From assembly GCF_030651995.1 (NCBI RefSeq), contig NZ_JAUSBN010000004.1:1-64000 (forward strand): a DNA stretch of 64,000 nucleotides, in the 5' to 3' direction. The notes beneath the pieces were generated by a model. That model worked only from the letters and a program-made list of their open reading frames with translations, was not told the DNA's origin and searched no databases. The stretch is from Reyranella sp. (lineage in GTDB: Bacteria; Pseudomonadota; Alphaproteobacteria; Reyranellales; Reyranellaceae). Shown piece after piece: positions 1-9,900 of this stretch. Positions within the stretch are counted from its first letter, which is position 1, and each line of letters starts with the position of its first letter. Both the position numbers and the translations under genes were made by a program.

Positions 1-213
1 GTAGATCTCGTCGACCTCGACATAGAGCGGGAAGGTCACGTCGTGGCGCAGCAGCTCGAAGCGCCGGTTGTCGAGGCAGGCCGCGAGGTTGGCCTTGCTG
101 CCCGTGAAATAGTTGTCGACGCAGAGCACGTCGTGGCCCGCATCGAGCAGCCGCTCGCAAAGATGCGAGCCGAGGAACCCCGCACCGCCCGTGACCAGAA
201 TACGCTTGCCCAT
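1..213 (-). CDS. NAD-dependent epimerase, UDP-glucuronate decarboxylase-like (N-terminal part, runs off window)
   Basis: Reverse-strand translation from ATG at 213 reads [43 protein letters not shown]..., a GxxGxxG Rossmann fold typical of UXS-like SDRs. Confidence 0.85.
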   Translation of the reverse strand, partial: MGKRILVTGGAGFLGSHLCERLLDAGHDVLCVDNYFTGSKANLAACLDNRRFELLRHDVTFPLYVEVDEIY

Positions 214-371
214 GATGCCTCTTGGAATCGCCTCCGACGTCGCGAGCGACACTAGGCGATCAAGCTCCGGGATTCACTTCAAAATCATTACAGGCACGGG
301 CACACACGGTTTGCCGCCTTCCCCCTTCGCACGACTGTCGCTATCGTCTGAACGCGCCAGCGGCTGGGGAG

Positions 372-716
372 ATGGACATGTTCGAACTCGAGAAAGACGA
401 ACGGATTCGCGGCATCGATTCAAGTACGGCCGCCCTCTCGATGGCAATGGCACATGACTTCATCCTCGAGATTCTGCTCACGCGCGACATGCTGGAAACC
501 GGCCATGACGAGGCGCGAAAACTCGCGCGTCTCGCCATCGAGCGTTGGGAGCGGCGATACGGCCAAGGCTCGAACTCGAGCGTCCTGCGCGAAGACGATC
601 GCGACCGCCTTCACAGTTCCGGAAAGGCATTCGTCGACCGGCTGATGAGAAAGGCGCTGGCGCGATCCGATCATATCCGCGAGCAAATGGCCCAGGACGC
701 AGACGACAAGCGTTGA
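372..716 (+). CDS. hypothetical protein
   Basis: ORF with plausible internal start (MDMFELEKDERIRG...); no recognised family. Confidence 0.5.
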   Translation: MDMFELEKDERIRGIDSSTAALSMAMAHDFILEILLTRDMLETGHDEARKLARLAIERWERRYGQGSNSSVLREDDRDRLHSSGKAFVDRLMRKALARSDHIREQMAQDADDKR

Positions 717-761
717 GCCCCCGGCATAGCGAGGCGCTTCGATGGAAAGCTGTCTGACCTG

Positions 762-1124
762 TCAGGCTGCCGAAAGCAGCTTGCGCGCCACCTCGTTGAG
801 ATCGACGGTCCCCTGAATCTCGGTCAGCGCACCCGTTGACGGGTTTCCCGTCACCTTTGCAGTGCCGGACTCCGACAGGACTTTGTACAGGCCCGCCGCA
901 AGCCGATCCGGACTCGCCTGCTGGCGCGCCCTCTTTTCCGGCTTGTCCTTGGCATCGTCCTGTTTGGCGCGCTTTTCCTTCTTCAGGGTCTTTGCAGCCT
1001 TGCGGATTGCAGTGGCCACGATCTTCTTTTCTTCTTCGGACGCGCCTTTCTGATAGAATTCCATCGCCTTTTTCGTAACGCGCGGGAACTTCGCTGCGTT
1101 GAACTGCGATTGCTCTTCGGCCAT
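762..1124 (-). CDS. hypothetical basic Lys/Ala-rich protein
   Basis: MAEEQSQFNAAKFPRVTKKAMEFYQKGASEEEKK...; internal Met chosen as start. Confidence 0.5.
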   Translation of the reverse strand: MAEEQSQFNAAKFPRVTKKAMEFYQKGASEEEKKIVATAIRKAAKTLKKEKRAKQDDAKDKPEKRARQQASPDRLAAGLYKVLSESGTAKVTGNPSTGALTEIQGTVDLNEVARKLLSAA

Positions 1125-1268
1125 GGGTACACCTCCGTTGAAGCGATGGTTCGGACTCATCATAGATCGCATGGTATCTGGTTCAAAAGGACAAGTGCTG
1201 ACCGGCAAACTCACAATGCGACTCCCCTCGCGGGCCGTCCGGCGTCAGCCGAATGACGGCGCCCCTGC

Positions 1269-1877
1269 ATGAAGAAGGCGACATCCTCTCCGCTCATGTG
1301 GCCGGAGGCCTGGCAGCGCACGCCGGCGGCGAAGCGCCTCCCCTTCGCCGATGCGCGCAAGGGAATGCCCCTTCCCGCGGCCGTGAAGCGTCTGAAGCGG
1401 GTCCTCGAAGGGCTTGGCGCGGGACAGGTAATTGTATCGCTGAATGCCGAGCCGCGAAGGCTGCGCGAGGCCGTCACGCCCCAAGACCCGGGCGCCGCCG
1501 TCTATTTCTCGCTGGGATCGCAACACTATGTGCTGGCATGTGATCGCTGGCAGCGCGCCGGCGACAATGTCATTGCCCTCGCCCGCCATATTCGCACGGT
1601 GGCCGCATCCCTCGAGCATCTGGGGATCGGCTTGTTGGCACAAGCCTTCGCCGGGTATGCTGGTTCTCCCCCGCCTCCCGATGTATCCGGCACATCGCGG
1701 GGATGGCGTGTCGTCCTGCACATCCGCTCAAGCGAGGGTATTACCGTGGAACACATCAATGCGCGCTATCGCGCGCTCGCGAAGAAGCTGCATCCGGACC
1801 AGCCCACCGGCTCGCATGGGGCCATGACCGAACTCAACCTCGCGCGGGCCGCCGCCCTGCGCGAATTGCGGCGCTGA
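1269..1877 (+). CDS. J-domain-containing protein (C-terminal J-domain)
   Basis: C-terminus ITVEHINARYRALAKKLHPDQPTGS contains the HPD motif in a DnaJ-like helix. Confidence 0.65.
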   Translation: MKKATSSPLMWPEAWQRTPAAKRLPFADARKGMPLPAAVKRLKRVLEGLGAGQVIVSLNAEPRRLREAVTPQDPGAAVYFSLGSQHYVLACDRWQRAGDNVIALARHIRTVAASLEHLGIGLLAQAFAGYAGSPPPPDVSGTSRGWRVVLHIRSSEGITVEHINARYRALAKKLHPDQPTGSHGAMTELNLARAAALRELRR

Positions 1878-1891
1878 CACCTGCTCCTTTC

Positions 1892-2230
1892 ATGAACACG
1901 CCTCCCCCTTCGGATCGCGACCAGGATATGGCCGCACGGATGCAGGCTCGCGAGGAGCGCCGGGCACGGAAACGCCTGCAACGTGCCGCACGACAAGCCG
2001 CCATGAACCAGGCAGCCCATGCGCCAGCAGCCCCTGCCCCAGCGACTCCGGTCCCGATCGCCGTTCCCGCCGCGCCGCCACCCTCCCGGCGGGCGGCCCC
2101 GGTCCAACCAAAAGCTCCTTCCTCCTCGCCGATGGGCCCAATGGCGCGCCGTGTCGCAAGAACGGCCGGCAACACGATGATCAAGCAGATCATCAAGACC
2201 CTGATGCGAACACTGCTGCGTGGACGGTGA
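1892..2230 (+). CDS. hypothetical protein with Pro/Ala-rich linker and basic C-terminus
   Basis: MNTPPPSDRDQDMAARMQAREERRARKRLQ...; in-frame within ORF 1703..2230. Confidence 0.4.
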   Translation: MNTPPPSDRDQDMAARMQAREERRARKRLQRAARQAAMNQAAHAPAAPAPATPVPIAVPAAPPPSRRAAPVQPKAPSSSPMGPMARRVARTAGNTMIKQIIKTLMRTLLRGR

Positions 2231-2608
2231 TCTGGCGGACGGGCGATCGGATCCGGTCGAACGCCAGGGCACCGCGCCGATCACTTTTGAAATCGGTGGA
2301 TCGCACGTCAGGCCGATGAAGAGTCGGCCATCAACTCCACAACCTCAAGCAACGGCATCTCGAAATTGGAGCGGCGTGGTCGTGTGTAGCGCCCCACCGC
2401 AATCTACCACTGCCGTGCACCAACCATAATGGAGGGCCAAAGGACCCCTCGAGCTCGGCCAACCTTGCATTCCCACGCCATCGTCCAGAGGCGACGACAA
2501 CAGCCACCGCGGGGCCATATTTCTTCGCGATCTTCACCCCGCCCCAATCCGCTTCCCTATCGCACCATCAGGCGGCATAGAGTGGGCGTTTGAATGTGCG
2601 GAGCGGCA

Positions 2609-4879
2609 ATGCGGCTCAAGTTCCTCCTGGCCTTCCTGGCGGTCGGGTACTTCCCGGCGGTTCATGCCCAAGATGCGGCCAGCCCGGCCATCACGGCCGA
2701 TGACGCGGCAACGAAGCGGCAGGATGCCCGCCCGGGTGCTCAACGCCGAGCAAACCGAGCCGCCGCCGCCGAGCGTCCGGGCTGTACTCTTTCCGTAGCG
2801 CCTTACGTCGTTCTCAAGCCGGGGCAGCAGCAGGTCAGGGTGACTTGGACGACAAGGCACGCGACATCCGCGAGCATAGAAGGCATCGGGTCGGTATCGC
2901 TCGCCCCGCAGCAGAAGGTGCTGGATCATCCGGATCGCACCAAGATCTACGAGATGGAAGTCTCCGGCCCGAAGGGTACCGGGACCTGCCGTGTTGGCGT
3001 CGCCGTTCCCCAGAGGGTCGAACCTCTTCACTGGCCGCCGCTGGCGATGGCGGGCATGCCGGCCGACTACCTGGAACGGGCACGGGCGTCGGTCGCATTG
3101 GCGATCACGGGAGCCAAGCTGATAGACGACTACCGGTGGGTGGGCTACGCCACCGCATCGCTGCTCTTCGAGCAGGACATTGAAATCGTCAACGCGTACC
3201 TCGCCGGCCCCTGGGAGGCACCGCAGCATCCGGAGTTCGGGTTCGGCCTGTTTTCGATGGACACCGTGCGCCTCTACGGTCTTTTCAACGCGAGGTCCGG
3301 AACGTTCCCGGGCCGGCTGACATCCGCCGCACAGCGCCACATGGAAGCGGAGTTCCATAAGGTGGCGTTCCAGACCCGCTTCAATGACTATAGACATTCG
3401 AGCAGTCTCGAAGACCTTTGGACGTTTCGCGGGTCCGACAATCATATCTTCGCCTCGCGTTCTTCCTCCCTCCTCGCATCCCAGTTCCTGAAGAACAGCC
3501 CGGACTTCGCCGACCGGGCCTTCGAGGACGGCAGAAAGCCCGCCGAACACTACGAAGCCTGGCGCAAGTACTGGTCAAAGGTGTTGGACGAACGTGCCAA
3601 GCGCGGCATCTACATCGAAGTAGGCTCTCCTTCGTACGAGGACGAGACGCGCCAGGCGATCCAGAACATCCGGGACTTCGCCGAGGATCCGATCCTTCGG
3701 CAGAAAGCCGAGATGCTGCTTGACGTGACCTACGCGCTCATCGCCCAGGACAGCTTGCGGAACGGCGTCAGGGGCGGCGCCAAGAGCCGCGTCTATACCT
3801 TCAAGGACAAGTTCTTCTATGGGGGCGACGATCCGAACTACAATCTCATCTTTGGGCCGCCGGGCTCTCCGCCGGCTCGAACGGATCAGGCGACCAGCAC
3901 ATATTTTCCGCCACCCGTTGTCTTGAAGCTGGGCCGGGACGTCTTGGCGCGCGGCATCTATGAGAACGTCCAGAGGGTCCCGGGCGTCGGTGAGCGCAAG
4001 GCCAAGGTCAGCACATTGGCTGCGGAAAGAAGCGTCCTTCGTTATGGCTTCGTGACGCCATCTTACGTGATGGGGTCGTTCGTTCTCGACCCCGCGGCGA
4101 CCTATGCCCCGATCAGCGGCCAGAACCGCTGGCAGGGGATCGTTTTCGAAGGGGATCGCGCGGCGCGCATCGCTCCTCGAATCGCCAGGATAACACGCAA
4201 CGGAGCACTCGACCGGGAACAGCGGGTCATGGACGGCTTCGCCTCCCTGCAGGACCGCAATGTCCTGATCGTCCAGCGGTCGAAGGGTGTGGGCGGGTCC
4301 AACATGCGAGTCGAGGTTTACCTGTCGAGTACCTTCGACCGCGTGGACGAAGAAGAGGGCTGGATATTCGTCAGGGAGGGTACGGCTTTTGGCGCGGTTC
4401 GAGTGGTGGGAACCGCCCCCAAAGCCTATCAATGGCTCAACCCTGCGGAGAAGAACAAGAACTCGGACCCCAACAGGAATGTCGTGACGCTGCAGGATCC
4501 GGACTCGCCGGTCATCATCGTGGCGGGCGAAGCAAGCGACTACGCCAACGACTTCGCGAAATTCAAGGCGGCCCTGAAAGCCCAGAAGGTCGAGCATGAT
4601 CGCCAGGGGCTCAGGTTCGCCGACCTGACGTTCTACGGACCGCAGAAGGTCGGAAGCCGAACGGGCCAGACCGTCGACCTGTCTCCGGCGCGCCTGTACG
4701 ACTCGCCGTTCGTCCGGTCGGAATGGGAAAGCGGAAAGATCTTCATGCGCTTCGGCAACGACGCCGCAAGCTTCGATTTCAGCGACGCGACCAAACCCCG
4801 GAAGGACACTTCATCGGCCAACGGCTCTGATTTTCCGCCAGGCGTCGGCCGATCCAGGGCAATCGTCTTTCCGAAATGA
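2609..4879 (+). CDS. large secreted/periplasmic protein, possible heparinase-like fold
   Basis: Signal peptide MRLKFLLAFLAVGYFPAVHA followed by ~735 aa; the lyase-like assignment is only impressionistic. Confidence 0.6.
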   Translation: MRLKFLLAFLAVGYFPAVHAQDAASPAITADDAATKRQDARPGAQRRANRAAAAERPGCTLSVAPYVVLKPGQQQVRVTWTTRHATSASIEGIGSVSLAPQQKVLDHPDRTKIYEMEVSGPKGTGTCRVGVAVPQRVEPLHWPPLAMAGMPADYLERARASVALAITGAKLIDDYRWVGYATASLLFEQDIEIVNAYLAGPWEAPQHPEFGFGLFSMDTVRLYGLFNARSGTFPGRLTSAAQRHMEAEFHKVAFQTRFNDYRHSSSLEDLWTFRGSDNHIFASRSSSLLASQFLKNSPDFADRAFEDGRKPAEHYEAWRKYWSKVLDERAKRGIYIEVGSPSYEDETRQAIQNIRDFAEDPILRQKAEMLLDVTYALIAQDSLRNGVRGGAKSRVYTFKDKFFYGGDDPNYNLIFGPPGSPPARTDQATSTYFPPPVVLKLGRDVLARGIYENVQRVPGVGERKAKVSTLAAERSVLRYGFVTPSYVMGSFVLDPAATYAPISGQNRWQGIVFEGDRAARIAPRIARITRNGALDREQRVMDGFASLQDRNVLIVQRSKGVGGSNMRVEVYLSSTFDRVDEEEGWIFVREGTAFGAVRVVGTAPKAYQWLNPAEKNKNSDPNRNVVTLQDPDSPVIIVAGEASDYANDFAKFKAALKAQKVEHDRQGLRFADLTFYGPQKVGSRTGQTVDLSPARLYDSPFVRSEWESGKIFMRFGNDAASFDFSDATKPRKDTSSANGSDFPPGVGRSRAIVFPK

Positions 4880-5002
4880 GACAGCTAAGGATGCCCTCTC
4901 CGCCTCCGTCAATTTCGACGGCTGTCTCTCTTCCCGCAACTTTCCCTTTCCGGCTTGCAGGCGTAGAGTGACGTCTTATGGGGCACCCGATGTCGTGGAC
5001 AC

Positions 5003-5719
5003 ATGATCGCTTCGCGTAAATACGGTTTCATTTTCATCAAGACGATGAAGACCGCCGGCACATCCATCGAGATGGCGATTGGGCCGCACTGCGGTCCGGA
5101 GGATATCCTTTCGCCCATCAACCCGAAGTTCGATCGTCAGAGGGTGGAAGCTGGGGTCTACCCGCGCAATTTCGCTCCCGAGGCTGTTGTGACGGCCTAT
5201 GTCGATGCTTTGAAGCGGAACAAGCCGAAGGCGGCGCGCGAAGCCATGGCCCTCATCCGCAAGAAGGGCAACAGCGCCTCTTCACATGCGAGGGCGGTCA
5301 GTATCAAAGCCGTAGCCGGCGACCTTTGGGATACGGCCTTCAAATTCACGGCGGAGCGGCACCCTTATGAAAAGGCCGTGTCCCTCGCCTTCCACGTCAA
5401 CCGACACGCCTCCCGCCGGGCCCGTGAATTTGGCGAGGCCCTGGAAACCGTCGTGCGCTCCGGGAAGCGCTACGTCGGCTACCCGTGGTACATCGTCGGA
5501 GGACAGGTCATCGTGGACGATTTCGTGAAGCACGAGACGATCCAGGCCGACATGCAGCGGATATGCGAACGAGTGGGCCTTCCTGCCATCGAGCTTCCTC
5601 GTGCCCGGGAACTCGAACGGGACAGAAAGCCGGCAAGAGAGATGCTGACAGCCGAGCAACGGCGCATTGTTCAAGAGACTTGCGCTCCGGAGTTCGAGCT
5701 TTTTGGCTGGGAGCGCTGA
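5003..5719 (+). CDS. sulfotransferase-like protein
   Basis: N-terminal YGFIFIKTMKTAGTSIEMAI resembles the PAPS 5'-phosphosulfate-binding loop of sulfotransferases. Confidence 0.65.
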   Translation: MIASRKYGFIFIKTMKTAGTSIEMAIGPHCGPEDILSPINPKFDRQRVEAGVYPRNFAPEAVVTAYVDALKRNKPKAAREAMALIRKKGNSASSHARAVSIKAVAGDLWDTAFKFTAERHPYEKAVSLAFHVNRHASRRAREFGEALETVVRSGKRYVGYPWYIVGGQVIVDDFVKHETIQADMQRICERVGLPAIELPRARELERDRKPAREMLTAEQRRIVQETCAPEFELFGWER

Positions 5720-5812
5720 CAGGCGTTTTTGACGGCAGGCTCCTCACCCTGCCAGCGGGTCGCGCTTCCAGATGCGGCGCCGACTGAAACGGTGTCGGCC
5801 CAGTCACGCCCT

Positions 5813-6154
5813 TTATGCAGGGTCGTCGAGCGATATTATCTGCTGGCAAATCCTCGCCACTTCTCGGTAGTTCTTCAGGTCCATGTAAGCCTGCGCGAGA
5901 TGCGCATAGGGAGCAGCCTTCGTGTGCTCGATCGCGGCAATGCCGGACAGGAGCTTGCGAGCTCCCGGTCGATTCTGCATCCCGACCATGGCTCTGGCGG
6001 CCAGGCAAGTAGCCTCGACACGGGCGTTTCGCGGAAGTTTCCCGAAGCTTCTCACTTCGTCGAACAGCTGAACGGTCTCTTCCCAGCGCCGCTCATCAAA
6101 GGCAGTTCGCATCTGCTTCAGCAGGCCATCCAGTCGTTCGGATTCTGTCATCAT
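5813..6154 (-). CDS. TPR-like small protein
   Basis: Helical repeats: AFDERRWEETVQLFDEV..., PYAHLAQAYMDLKNYREVARICQQII. Confidence 0.5.
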   Translation of the reverse strand: MMTESERLDGLLKQMRTAFDERRWEETVQLFDEVRSFGKLPRNARVEATCLAARAMVGMQNRPGARKLLSGIAAIEHTKAAPYAHLAQAYMDLKNYREVARICQQIISLDDPA

Positions 6155-6403
6155 GACGAACGCCTTCTCACTTTCCTCGATTAGTCCGCTCGCAGAACTT
6201 TAAGCTTTGCCACGACGCTCAAGCAAAACACTCCACGAACCCATATCATAGCAAAAATACCCTATTGGTGACTGCGACATCAAAGCTTGGACGCCCTACC
6301 CTGCCTGAGCCCAGCCACCCTTTGGCGATGATGTCGATGGATCAATCCGCAATCGGAATGGTTGACCGCCCACACTCGGACCACGCAGCCAGATGACCGT
6401 CCT

Positions 6404-7135
6404 TCATGTCTTCGGCATGGCGGCGTGAACGTCATACCAGCCTCCGCCGTACAAGATGCCTCTGCCCAGCCAAGCGTACAGCACCTGATCCGCCGTCAGC
6501 CACCGCCCCGAAAGGTCGTTGCCAAACGGGCCGGACGAATGCCGCATGAACTTATGCCCTACGACCAGACCGTCGGCGGTGGTGATCTTGCTGGGCTTGT
6601 CCCGCTTCCCGATCACCGAGCAGCGAACCAGCTTGAATCTCTGATACCCCATGCTCACCAACTTGCACACGACCTCGACCTGGTGCGCCTCGCATGAGAT
6701 GTTGGAGGGAAGCACTCTGTGTCGATACAGATCCTCCAGAGCCAGCAAGTCCGCGCCCTCGATATCCAGTTTCACGAACTCGATGGAATCGGGCGATTCG
6801 AGAATCGATGTCAGCGGCAGCGATTTGCATTCAACCTCGCGCCATCCCGACATATCGGCGGGCTCGTGCAACGTACTGAGGACGCTCTTCTTGTCGTTTA
6901 CGTAGAACTTGATCACCCCGGCTTCCGCCGCGATCGCTACGTTGTGAACCTGCAGTTGCCCGCTCGCAATTTGCTCGGCAAAACGCGTCTTGGCCGCCTC
7001 GCAGAGCGATGGGTTTGCTTCCACGGCAACGACACGGAATCCCTTCTTGAGATAGTACTCCGTGTCATCTCCGTTATGCATGCCGATATCGTAGATAACC
7101 TTCTGGTTCACCGTTTCCATAGAAACCTCTCCCAT
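6404..7135 (-). CDS. FkbM family methyltransferase
   Basis: VIYDIGMHNGDDTEYYLKKGFRVVAVEANP ... IEFVKLDIEGAD motifs. Confidence 0.8.
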   Translation of the reverse strand: MGEVSMETVNQKVIYDIGMHNGDDTEYYLKKGFRVVAVEANPSLCEAAKTRFAEQIASGQLQVHNVAIAAEAGVIKFYVNDKKSVLSTLHEPADMSGWREVECKSLPLTSILESPDSIEFVKLDIEGADLLALEDLYRHRVLPSNISCEAHQVEVVCKLVSMGYQRFKLVRCSVIGKRDKPSKITTADGLVVGHKFMRHSSGPFGNDLSGRWLTADQVLYAWLGRGILYGGGWYDVHAAMPKT

Positions 7136-7450
7136 CTCAAACGCCCCCCAGCCGACACGCCTTGGCCATAGCACTCTGCATCATTCAGTACGGTTACTCG
7201 TTCAGAACCGCATTTGTGCCCTCGCTGTCTCGACAACTGGCGGCGTCCACTCGGAGCAGAACACCGTCCCCAGCTTCGGAGAAGCCGGACTGCCGGGCAA
7301 TCCAAATCTCGGCCATGGCGACTTCCCCAATCAACGCTTTCAACGATCAAAGGCCGCTCCCGGGACACGGCCGTCGATCGTCACGACAATCAGCTCGACC
7401 AAGGCGTCGAGCCGACGCGCACAACGGTAGCGTCTCAGCGAGCTAACGGA

Positions 7451-8089
7451 TCATAGCGCGGCCAAGGCTACACCCCTTCCAGGTGCAGCGCCGCTGTCCT
7501 TCTTCCTGCGGGCGGTCTTGGGGGAGACGCCCCACCAATTGATATCGACTCCGAGAGCCTTCTGGAGCGTCGCCCGAGACTCGTCATTCCTGGTAATTGG
7601 AAGCTCGACGAACTTCGGGTCATTGGCGAAGACAGTTCGGCACGCGTGATAGTGATTCTCCATCCAGATGCGCAGGTGCTCATCCTTCTTGCCATAGCCC
7701 GTCGGCAGGCCAACTATGTCGGCGTCGATAATGCACTGACGAAGGTCTGCCCAGCCATTGATGCTGGCGATATGGCCGGCGATATCCCTTGTATTCAGAA
7801 TGAAACAACATTCCGGATGAAAGCGGCGAATGGTAAGCAATAGCGCAATGTCGAGATTCGGCCAGAAATTCAAACCCGATGCGGGACGGCAAATGTCGGC
7901 CTGGGCGATCACGTCGTAGGCCTTGAGATCCAACAGAGGATCTTCACCCGCGAGATACCTCTTGTAGATCATCTTGCCGCAGAATCCCTCGGGGACTCGC
8001 CAGTGGGCCGACTTAAGCCCACTTTTGATACAGGCTTCATGAATAGTGGTCGTGCCACACTTCGGAAACCCGACGACAAAACCCTTCAT
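7451..8089 (-). CDS. sulfotransferase family protein
   Basis: MKGFVVGFPKCGTTTIHEACIKSGL: PKCGTTT phosphosulfate-binding loop. Confidence 0.75.
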   Translation of the reverse strand: MKGFVVGFPKCGTTTIHEACIKSGLKSAHWRVPEGFCGKMIYKRYLAGEDPLLDLKAYDVIAQADICRPASGLNFWPNLDIALLLTIRRFHPECCFILNTRDIAGHIASINGWADLRQCIIDADIVGLPTGYGKKDEHLRIWMENHYHACRTVFANDPKFVELPITRNDESRATLQKALGVDINWWGVSPKTARRKKDSGAAPGRGVALAAL

Positions 8090-8164
8090 TATTTCACCTC
8101 TAGTGTTCTCGACGCAATAAAGATGCCACGCGTTGACACAGCCTTGCCGCGCCCCAGGAGCGGA

Positions 8165-9151
8165 TCAGCGAATTTCGAGATCATTCAAGGCCGTCGCCAA
8201 TGCCGGAAGGTTGACCTCGAACTGCTCCTTCCGAAAGCCGATACCCCCGGCGACGCGAACAAAATGGTGGCCGGCACCCGTGCTGATATTCTCGAAGAAC
8301 CGGCGGCCGGGTTCGCAGTCTTCCGGGGCGATCTCGACAACCTTACACCCCGGAGGGGAGAATACGACGTTCGATAAGCCAGCTCCATGCGCACCGACAA
8401 CGGCTTCACACTCGGCAAAAAGCCCAACCTGAGCCTCGAACGACAACTCCTCCAGAGCGACATCTTCGAACCCCCTGCCGCTCAGGAGAGCTACAACCTC
8501 CGCCTCATTGCTCGCCCTGCGCTGCGCCGCCAAACGCCGGGATATGTAGATGCGGCGCCCCCGATGACCCGCTCGCCCGCCGACGAAGCGCTCTCTGATC
8601 CAGTCGAAGACACCTGGCTCCAGCGCGGATCCAAACTTTCGGAATGATCTTGGAATAACGCTCAGCGCCCTGCAACGCACCGCACTCAAAGGCTTCACTT
8701 CTATGAGGCGATCCGGGGTGAGCTCCAGATACCGGGCAATATCCTTCTGGAAAGGATGCTGCATCTCCAATACCAGGAACGGCAGCGACTTGTTGGCGTG
8801 CGGACTTCGTTCCACGTAGTAGAGATTGAACATGTAGTCCACCAAGTGGTGGTAATAGTTCGAATAGCCACCCAGCAATATGCAAGGCCGTTCGACGCTG
8901 CACCAGGACCGAGGATAGTAGGCCACAGTAGGCTCGGCACGGCCTTTCTGAACCAGCCACTTCTTATGTGCGACTTCGGAATTGACGAGTATTCCCCTTC
9001 CCGGCGCGATCACATGCCAGCCGAGCGTCAGAACTCTCGCGTTCTCGATCTCGATCGGGCGCTGAGACAAGGGGGCGGCCGAGCGATGATAGATTCGATT
9101 GAGCCCAATCGGGCGAGTGGTTGCGGAGACGCGGAGGTCAGCGACGGTCAT
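8165..9151 (-). CDS. glycosyltransferase family 61-like protein
   Basis: CILLGGYSNYYHHLVDYMFNLY ... VVGAHGAGLSNVVFSPPGCKVVEI typical of GT61/DUF563. Confidence 0.8.
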   Translation of the reverse strand: MTVADLRVSATTRPIGLNRIYHRSAAPLSQRPIEIENARVLTLGWHVIAPGRGILVNSEVAHKKWLVQKGRAEPTVAYYPRSWCSVERPCILLGGYSNYYHHLVDYMFNLYYVERSPHANKSLPFLVLEMQHPFQKDIARYLELTPDRLIEVKPLSAVRCRALSVIPRSFRKFGSALEPGVFDWIRERFVGGRAGHRGRRIYISRRLAAQRRASNEAEVVALLSGRGFEDVALEELSFEAQVGLFAECEAVVGAHGAGLSNVVFSPPGCKVVEIAPEDCEPGRRFFENISTGAGHHFVRVAGGIGFRKEQFEVNLPALATALNDLEIR

Positions 9152-9486
9152 GAGCTGACGCGGTTCTAAAGGACTGAAACGGGACTAGCAAACCGCCCGT
9201 CATCGAAGCGTCCAATCCCCGGATGCAGCGACCGAAGGCTCCAGCGAAGCCGGCTCTCCTTCATCTTGCAGCATTTGTCCATAACAGCCTACGCTCCAGT
9301 CGACTTCAGAATGCCAAGATGGGGCGACGAAGACTATCACATCGGATTTGGGCCTCATCTCCCCAAGTTCAATTTTGGAATGCCTCGACTATGCTGTCCT
9401 TCCACTGCTTCAAGAGAAGGATCGTGCTATGCTTGGTATGACGAGCGATAAAATGCACGAATAATGCAATCCCCCGAAGCCATCCA

Positions 9487-9771
9487 ATGTCTGTGATTTA
9501 CTCCGAAATTCTGTCGTTGGGCGCGATCGTTCTCGTCCTGACGACTGCTGCTCTGATCGGGCTCTGGAGACGTCAGGATCCCCGGGGGTTCGAGCCTGTG
9601 AAGCCGCTGCTGCTTTCTCCGGCGGAACGTGAACTGCTCCTTGAGGAGAAGACCTCGACGATCCAAAAGGCCGTGGGTGCCAGGAAGGCCGCAAAGAAGG
9701 CGGTCCGGGCCAACCGTCGCGAGCTGCTGAAAAGCCGGCGTGCGGCTGAAACCACTGACCCGACGACGTGA
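9487..9771 (+). CDS. small single-TM hypothetical protein
   Basis: N-terminal hydrophobic helix ILSLGAIVLVLTTAALIGLW then basic tail. Confidence 0.45.
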   Translation: MSVIYSEILSLGAIVLVLTTAALIGLWRRQDPRGFEPVKPLLLSPAERELLLEEKTSTIQKAVGARKAAKKAVRANRRELLKSRRAAETTDPTT

Positions 9772-9900
9772 GCGCATAGTCACGCCGCCTCGAATTCAAG
9801 CGGACCGCTTCAAGCCCTGAGCGGGCTGGGTCCGCCCCGCTCCCGCCGCCCCCGAGCTCGAGGGCGGCTCCGCAACAGGCCTTGACGGCCTGCATTGCCT